Shown piece by piece: positions 21,609-26,732 of a DNA stretch of 26,732 nucleotides. Location of the stretch: NCBI GenBank assembly GCA_051747785.1, contig JBNJGN010000007.1:1-26732 (forward strand). Direction: 5' to 3'. How positions within the stretch are numbered: position 1 is the stretch's first letter; each line of letters opens with the position of its first letter. The stretch is from SKVL01 sp051747785 (GTDB lineage: Bacteria; Patescibacteriota; Minisyncoccia; Phycocordibacterales; CSBR16-193). A program made the translations under genes and the position numbers. The notes below the pieces were generated by a model, which was not told the origin of the DNA, searched no databases, and saw only the letters and a program-made list of their open reading frames with translations.

Positions 21609-22079
21609 ATGGGCCATATTTTTAGCCAAAAAAAAGAAGATAACTACCTAACTCTAAAAGAGGCAGCCGAACTTTCCGGTTATTCTTCCGATTACGTGGG
21701 TCAGCTTATAAGGAATGGAAAAATAAGCGGAAAAATGGTCTATGCCAATCCCGTTTGGATGACCACAAGGAGCGATCTTATGGACTACCTCGAAAAGGGT
21801 CGTAATAACGTAAGGAATAAGAAAGATACTCAGAACAGAATAGGAAACCTCTTTCGTTTATGGAAAACCAAGTTTCGTTCAGAAGTGGAAGTGATGAAAC
21901 TTTATAAAGGAGTTCTTTATTTTGTCATCTTTATCTCTTTTATTATATCCCTTTTCACCTTTTATATATTTTCAGTAAATTTTGATGCATGGCTTAGTGA
22001 AAGGGCATCCGAAAAAAGAGAGGGTGCGATCTCTGTTCCGGAAGAGTACATTGAGGCCAGAGGGTCTTTTACGTTTTAA
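21609..22079 (+). CDS. Membrane-tethered helix-turn-helix (excisionase-like) protein
   Basis: A 156-residue protein. Residues ~13-60 are a MerR/excisionase-like HTH: YLTLKEAAELSGYSSDYVGQ, then LIRNGKISGKMVYANPVWMT. A charged linker leads to one transmembrane helix at about 97-122 (LYFVIFISFIISLFTFYIF), then a short outer tail. It may be a DNA-binding protein held at the membrane, perhaps sensing the envelope and regulating its own operon through the palindromes just upstream. Start choice: ATG 21609 has a strong GGAGGT at 6-nt spacing, rare in this window. ATG 21543 would be leaderless and add 22 basic residues encoded across the palindromes; a start at 21501 is less likely. The next gene follows after 5 nt. 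Confidence 0.78.
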   Translation: MGHIFSQKKEDNYLTLKEAAELSGYSSDYVGQLIRNGKISGKMVYANPVWMTTRSDLMDYLEKGRNNVRNKKDTQNRIGNLFRLWKTKFRSEVEVMKLYKGVLYFVIFISFIISLFTFYIFSVNFDAWLSERASEKREGAISVPEEYIEARGSFTF

Positions 22080-22084
22080 TTATT

Positions 22085-24367
22085 ATGAAGGATAAAGCTT
22101 TAAAAAAAAGATTTACACTAAGAGTATCCAAGCCGATATTCACAGTAAAAGATAAAGATCTCGGTTCAGATTATACTCTCTTAGTGGACAGAGCTTATTC
22201 ATCCGGTGCTTTACCTAAAAAAGCAATAGGGTCATTTCAGTTTCCTTATGTTTTCCGTTTTCTCTCCCTGTTAACGATTATTTTAATGGTTCTCTCTCCG
22301 CTCTCCCCCGTAGTAAATGAGCTCCATGCCAAGGGCGACGAGAATGATGAATCTCGGGAAAAGGATAACTCTCTAGAGTTAGAAGGTAATGCTGTTAAGA
22401 AGGAAAAGGGGGAATCTAATAAGAGTGAGCAAAATGAAAATGATGAAAAAAGCGAAGAAGAAAATGAAGAGAGTTCCGAGGATAGTAGCGGAAACGAAAA
22501 GGACAAAAGTGACGAAAACGAAGAAGATAAAAGTGACAGCTCTTCAGAAGATGAGAATGATAAAGATGCAGGCAAGGTGTCCGAAGAAGGCAAAGAGGAT
22601 AAAGAAGGAGAGGGTAATGAGTCCGGGGAAGTTGTTGAGTCTGAAAAGAAAGATGGCGATTCCGGTGAAGATGAAGGCAAAGAAGAAAATGATGATGAAG
22701 GTGAACTGAGTGAAAGTGAAGAAGAGCAAGAAGATGACGAGGAAAATGATAAAGAAAAAGATGTAGAAAAAATAGAAGACAAAGAAGAAAGTGACAGCAG
22801 CTCTACAGAAGAGAGCGGAAGCCAAGAAAGGGAAGAAGTTGATGATGAAAATAAAGAAAGTGAGAAAAGCGAAGGCGAAGATGAAGAGGATAAAGACGTT
22901 GAAGATGAAGAAGAAGGCAGTGGCGACTCTTCAGAGGATGAAGAAAGTGAAGATGGAGGCGAGGGATCCGAAGAGGAAAAAGAGGAAAAGGAAGGAGAGG
23001 GTGTAGACGAAGACGATGATGAAAGTGGGGCGAATGGAGAGGAGGAGAGGTCCGAAGAGGAGAACGAGGAGGAGGATGGAAAGAAGGGTACTGATAAAGA
23101 AAATGAAAAAGAAAAGGGAGACGAAAAAACCGAGAGTGAAGAGGATAACTCAGCGGGAGAAGAGTCTGCGGAAGATGACCAAAGCGAAGAAAGTAATGGT
23201 AATAAGGAAAATGAGGATGAAGAAGAAAACCAAAACATTGAGAGGAGACCGGTTGAAGAAGAATTAAGAGCGGAAATGGAAGAAGAGATACGGAGTGAAA
23301 TAAAAGAGGGGATGGACAAGGAAAGAGAAAGCAAATCGGAAGATCCGCTTGAAGCTTTTGGTGAATTTAAAAAAGATAACTGCACCCTTCTCTCTGACGG
23401 GGAGCTGTACTGCGTTTCCGATGATGCCGGTTTCCGCGACCGTGCTGATCGGTATAAGGGTATTACGGCTCATGAAGATCAATCAGGAATTAAACAGATA
23501 GTCTTTCAAGAAGGAGGCGACAGGATAAGAGTTTTAACCGATAACGAAGCTGATGATATCTCGCCCGTATATAACAAAACCGGCGGATTTGCTACTTGGC
23601 AGAGATACGTAAATGACAGATGGCAGATCGTTATTTACGATCTGAATGCCGATAAGGAGGTTTTCATAACCGATGCAGACTACAATAATATCTATCCCGA
23701 AGCTTCGGCTTCATCGGTTGTCTGGCAAGGATGGGTGAATGATGGTTGGGAGATATTCTATGCCGACCGCTCAAGCGGAGAGTGGGAGAGCAAGAGGTTG
23801 ACTGATGATAGATTTCAGAACACTGAGCCAAAGACCTACGGTGATACAGTAGTTTGGCGTTCATACCGAGACGGAGAGTGGTATGTTGTTACATTCAGCA
23901 AAAGCACCGGTGAAGAAACGGCCATAAAAGCGGGAAATAAAAATGCCGACCCCAGGATCGTGCTTGTTTGGGACGGACTGGATAGAGACGGAACTGAAGC
24001 TCTTATGCACTTTGATCCTTTAACTGATAGAGTGGCTCCTCTGGCCGAAGAGCAAGAACCCGCTGGTGATAGCGATCCTATACCCAATCCCTTTGAAGGA
24101 GAATCAAGTGAGGCGGTACAGTCACCTCGATCGGGTGAGGAAGAAGGAGAAGAAGGAGGTGAAGATAAAAACGGAGACGGTGATGATGACAGTGAGGGCG
24201 ATGAAGAAGGTGAAAGATCAAGCGAGGAAGAAGAACAAAATGAAGAGGTGCTTGATGAAGGTGAAGATAATACGGATAATGCTGAGGAAAAAGATGGGGA
24301 TGATCAAAATGATGAAGCTCAGGAAAGATCGGATAAAGAAAATAGTGGCACTGAGGTCGGTGAGTAA
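22085..24367 (+). CDS. Anchored acidic low-complexity protein with propeller-like domain
   Basis: A 760-residue protein. Residues 1-52 are basic and probably cytoplasmic; ~53-77 are a transmembrane helix (FRFLSLLTIILMVLSPLSPV). Residues ~85-410 are almost only Glu, Asp, Ser, Lys, Gly and Asn, a long disordered acidic stalk. Residues ~433-655 hold repeated ~45-residue blocks with WQRYVNDRWQIVIYD, WQGWVNDGWEIFYADRSSGE and WRSYRDGEWYVVTF, like blades of a TolB/beta-propeller module. Residues ~660-760 are acidic again. The stalk would project the propeller from the cell. The family is not identified beyond this architecture. It starts 5 nt after the HTH gene, in one operon. The stalk's GAA/GAG repetition gives spurious long reading frames on the other strand. 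Confidence 0.8.
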   Translation: MKDKALKKRFTLRVSKPIFTVKDKDLGSDYTLLVDRAYSSGALPKKAIGSFQFPYVFRFLSLLTIILMVLSPLSPVVNELHAKGDENDESREKDNSLELEGNAVKKEKGESNKSEQNENDEKSEEENEESSEDSSGNEKDKSDENEEDKSDSSSEDENDKDAGKVSEEGKEDKEGEGNESGEVVESEKKDGDSGEDEGKEENDDEGELSESEEEQEDDEENDKEKDVEKIEDKEESDSSSTEESGSQEREEVDDENKESEKSEGEDEEDKDVEDEEEGSGDSSEDEESEDGGEGSEEEKEEKEGEGVDEDDDESGANGEEERSEEENEEEDGKKGTDKENEKEKGDEKTESEEDNSAGEESAEDDQSEESNGNKENEDEEENQNIERRPVEEELRAEMEEEIRSEIKEGMDKERESKSEDPLEAFGEFKKDNCTLLSDGELYCVSDDAGFRDRADRYKGITAHEDQSGIKQIVFQEGGDRIRVLTDNEADDISPVYNKTGGFATWQRYVNDRWQIVIYDLNADKEVFITDADYNNIYPEASASSVVWQGWVNDGWEIFYADRSSGEWESKRLTDDRFQNTEPKTYGDTVVWRSYRDGEWYVVTFSKSTGEETAIKAGNKNADPRIVLVWDGLDRDGTEALMHFDPLTDRVAPLAEEQEPAGDSDPIPNPFEGESSEAVQSPRSGEEEGEEGGEDKNGDGDDDSEGDEEGERSSEEEEQNEEVLDEGEDNTDNAEEKDGDDQNDEAQERSDKENSGTEVGE

Positions 24368-24393
24368 CTGCCCGGCTTCTGTGAAGAATTTTT

Positions 24394-26732
24394 ATGCTAA
24401 GAGAAAAAAAAGTCTCAATGATCTCTACCGGCGTCTTTTTGGGTCTGCTTTTTATAATAATAATGTTCATGATCTCTCAGCATCTTTTTGCTTCAACGAG
24501 TGAAGAACTTGAACCTGATTCCGTACTTGAGATAACCAACCTATCTCCCAATGACATTTCTGTTTTGCAAGATGATCCTGATGACCCTCAGAATAACGAT
24601 TGGCTGAATGCCGATAGTCACGACGATGATACTTTATTGAGAGTTAGTTTCTCTGATCCTTTAAACTCGCTTGTAGAGGGTAATGATCTTCAGGAGTTCA
24701 GGGTGCTTATTAGAAGTACCAATAACGGATCGGAAGATCCGGAGGTTTCACTCTATCTTTATGAAAACGGAACTCAGTTAAAGCTTTTAACGACCGAGAC
24801 GGCGACAAGCACCTCGGGACAGGTTATAAGCGGGTCTTGGAATGCAACCGAACTTACTGATAGTACAGGTTCAGATGTTGAACTTAGAGTGGTGGGTAGT
24901 AGTACTAATAACCAATTAGGGGATAGGGATACCATAGAAGTGGGGGCGATAAAATGGGGTGCGGAAATGGGGGAGCCGGATCTTGTCCAAGATGATTTCC
25001 GCTTTTACGAGAACAGGGATGACGTTACCCCGACTGTTGAACTCGCAGGTCTAAACGGTCCGGTTACAGCCGTAGCTCAAGATGAGGTTCTTCGTCTGCG
25101 TATTAATGCTTATGGTGAGAATGGAGGTATTCCGAAAGACTATCTAAGCTCTACTCTTCAGTATGCAGCTCTGGATGGCGAGGCGAGTTGTTCTTCTGTT
25201 GCTACCAGTTCTTTTGTATCTGTAGGTGGAGTCGGGACAGGGGAGATCTGGCGCGGTTATTCGAATGCAACTTCATCCGACGGAGCGGATCTCTCTTCAC
25301 TGCTTCTTTCCTCTTCTAATATAATGGGAACGTATGAAGAAGAGAACCCGACTAAACTTTTACCCAGAGAGGCAACAGAAGGAGAGCGAGTAGAGTGGGA
25401 CTTTGTGGTCCAAAACAACGGAGCTGAATCGAACGAGACTTATTGCTTTCGGTTAGTAAAGGACGGAAGCCAAGAGTTTTCTAGGTATGATAATTTTGCT
25501 GAAGCTGAAGTAATAAGAGGTCTGACGCAGGTCAGGTACAGGTGGAGAAATGACGACGGGGCGGAAGATGTAGCTACATGGAAAGAAGCAGAGAACACGC
25601 CGGCAACTCTATCGGTTGATGAGAACTCCCGTTTAAGAGTGCAAGTAGACAACGAAGGCAATGTTTCAGATACGGCAAGTTTCCAGCTTGAGTATGCCAC
25701 CAGTACTGCCGGTCCGTGGAATAATGTTCCGGTTGATAATCCTGAGTGTGCTACAACCTCATCTGCTTTCCGTATCTGTAACTCTGATCTTTTAACTGAT
25801 GCCGCGACGACAACTCGGCAGTTAAGCGAAATAACGGGTTCAACATTTATACCCGGCCATACTCTTGATGATTCCAATCCATCGCCAAGTGTTAATTTCA
25901 ATACTGATGAGTATACGGAAATTGAATGGTCCATACAGGCCACCCAAGGAGCCGATTCTTCCGAAGTTTACTACTTCCGTCTGAGTGATAACGGGGAGCT
26001 CGTGGGAACTTATTCAAAGTTTCCGGAAGCTGAGGTGGAGGTTGATAATGCTCTTCTAAATCAGAATTACTACCGCTGGTATGAACACAATGATCAGTTA
26101 ACACCTAACTCTGCATGGAGTGGCTTGGGGGAAAATACGGCTATTACTTCTTCTAACGACCCTCCAAGGGAGAGTGATCTTTTAAGGTTAAGGATGTCTC
26201 TTACAGCAAATGAAGATCTTTTACCTGCGAATGCACGTGATTTTGATCTTCAGTATGCAAAAAGAGAGAGTTCTTGCGGAGCAACTTCCGGATGGAGTGA
26301 CGTTGGCGATATCGGTTCATCCACTATCTGGCGTGGTACCAGCACTTCCGTTTCTGACGGCGCGGAGCTAACAAGTCTTTTGCTCTCTGTTTCCGATACA
26401 GCCGGAACATTTGAGGAAGAGAATCCGAGTGCTGTAAATCCAAATGAGGTTTTGCAAAATAATGATGTGGAGTATGACTGGGTATTAGAGCAAAACGGCG
26501 CCGAAGGGAATACCGCTTACTGTTTTCGTATGGTTGAGAGCGACGGTACGGAACTCTCCGGTTATAACTACTACCCCGTCTTGACCACGGCCGGTTTCAC
26601 TCCGAAGTCCGGTGTCTGGCGCTGGTATTCTGATGCCGAGAGCATTACTCCGCAAGAGCCTCTATCCTCTGAGAATTCTGCACCGGTAGATCTTGATTTT
26701 GATGATGTCGTAAAACTGCGTGTGGCGGTCTC
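24394..26732 (+). CDS. Large secreted protein of ~180-residue repeats (runs off the window)
   Basis: Open from ATG 24394 to the window's end: 779 codons and no stop. It begins with a signal sequence (FLGLLFIIIMFMISQHLFAS). After an N-terminal domain (~residues 45-195), a unit of ~180 residues recurs, each starting with an aromatic-Arg-aromatic motif: FRFYENRDDVTPT (~202), YRWRNDDGAEDVATW (~382), YYRWYEHNDQLTPNSAW (~559) and WRWYSDAESITPQ (~742), followed by an LRLR-type strand and a LQYA strand. Units contain a W or Y-rich end and occasional Cys pairs (CSSVAT; CFRLV; CFRMV). This architecture is typical of giant Patescibacteria surface proteins, possible adhesins or S-layer-like proteins. The gene lies 26 nt after the previous one and is very likely in the same operon. 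Function is not established. Confidence 0.8.
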   Translation, partial: MLREKKVSMISTGVFLGLLFIIIMFMISQHLFASTSEELEPDSVLEITNLSPNDISVLQDDPDDPQNNDWLNADSHDDDTLLRVSFSDPLNSLVEGNDLQEFRVLIRSTNNGSEDPEVSLYLYENGTQLKLLTTETATSTSGQVISGSWNATELTDSTGSDVELRVVGSSTNNQLGDRDTIEVGAIKWGAEMGEPDLVQDDFRFYENRDDVTPTVELAGLNGPVTAVAQDEVLRLRINAYGENGGIPKDYLSSTLQYAALDGEASCSSVATSSFVSVGGVGTGEIWRGYSNATSSDGADLSSLLLSSSNIMGTYEEENPTKLLPREATEGERVEWDFVVQNNGAESNETYCFRLVKDGSQEFSRYDNFAEAEVIRGLTQVRYRWRNDDGAEDVATWKEAENTPATLSVDENSRLRVQVDNEGNVSDTASFQLEYATSTAGPWNNVPVDNPECATTSSAFRICNSDLLTDAATTTRQLSEITGSTFIPGHTLDDSNPSPSVNFNTDEYTEIEWSIQATQGADSSEVYYFRLSDNGELVGTYSKFPEAEVEVDNALLNQNYYRWYEHNDQLTPNSAWSGLGENTAITSSNDPPRESDLLRLRMSLTANEDLLPANARDFDLQYAKRESSCGATSGWSDVGDIGSSTIWRGTSTSVSDGAELTSLLLSVSDTAGTFEEENPSAVNPNEVLQNNDVEYDWVLEQNGAEGNTAYCFRMVESDGTELSGYNYYPVLTTAGFTPKSGVWRWYSDAESITPQEPLSSENSAPVDLDFDDVVKLRVAV

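Noticed and set aside
22246..23385. 379-residue serine-rich ORF on the minus strand
   Set aside because: It is the mirror of the GAA/GAG-rich acidic region of the + strand gene. Its composition follows from that repeat and it has no start signals.

Overview
This window looks like part of the chromosome of a Candidate Phyla Radiation (Patescibacteria) bacterium, most likely Parcubacteria-like. That placement is inferred from gene content and style, not from a phylogeny. The signs are a 23S rRNA gene broken up by group I introns, no 16S gene beside the 23S–5S pair, many start codons sitting 6–10 nt behind a TATAAT-like box with no Shine-Dalgarno sequence, and many membrane-anchored 'hypothetical' proteins with acidic linkers and beta-sandwich domains. 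TGA is used as a stop codon (for example at the ends of truB and of the ComEA-like gene), so the standard bacterial code applies. All supported genes lie on the + strand.

Positions 1–6040 hold an O-antigen ligase/TPR membrane protein, a small anchored protein, a short truB, a secreted protein with two fibronectin-III-like domains, and a secreted ComEA-type helix-hairpin-helix protein with PKD-like and lamin-tail-like domains. Positions 6160–8020 are the L10/L12 ribosomal operon: a strong sigma-70 promoter, an L10-type autoregulatory leader, rplJ, an rplL with an unusual ~75-residue acidic N-terminal extension, and a 61-bp tandem repeat that copies the end of rplL. A 100-N assembly gap interrupts that repeat. 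A winged-helix regulator with a palindrome in its own promoter follows, then an MscS-related membrane protein.

Positions 9447–16791 form an independent 23S–5S transcription unit. Its leader contains a TTGACA/TATACT promoter, a 10-codon ORF, two mutually exclusive hairpins (antiterminator and terminator), an extra hairpin, a boxA-like element and a long processing stem. The 23S gene has a ~114-nt insertion near its 5' end and five group I introns, all in the half that builds the peptidyl-transferase centre (E. coli positions about 1943, 2262, 2449, 2533 and 2593). Introns 1 and 3 carry intact LAGLIDADG endonuclease genes, intron 4 carries one broken by a single missing base, and introns 2 and 5 carry none. 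Removing introns and the insertion leaves a mature 23S of about 2.9–3.0 kb.

Positions 16818–21467 hold cell-envelope genes: an anchored hypothetical protein, rodA (SEDS peptidoglycan polymerase), a polyprenyl-phosphate sugar transferase, and two small anchored proteins, closed by a terminator. Positions 21527–26732 are a surface-protein operon behind tandem palindromes: a membrane-tethered HTH protein, a highly acidic protein with a propeller-like domain, and a large secreted protein of ~180-residue repeats that runs off the end of the window.

The most interesting points are the 23S leader with its attenuator-like design, the five-intron 23S gene whose homing genes have their own leaderless promoters, the L7/L12 extension with the duplicated rplL tail, and the operator-controlled surface-protein operon.
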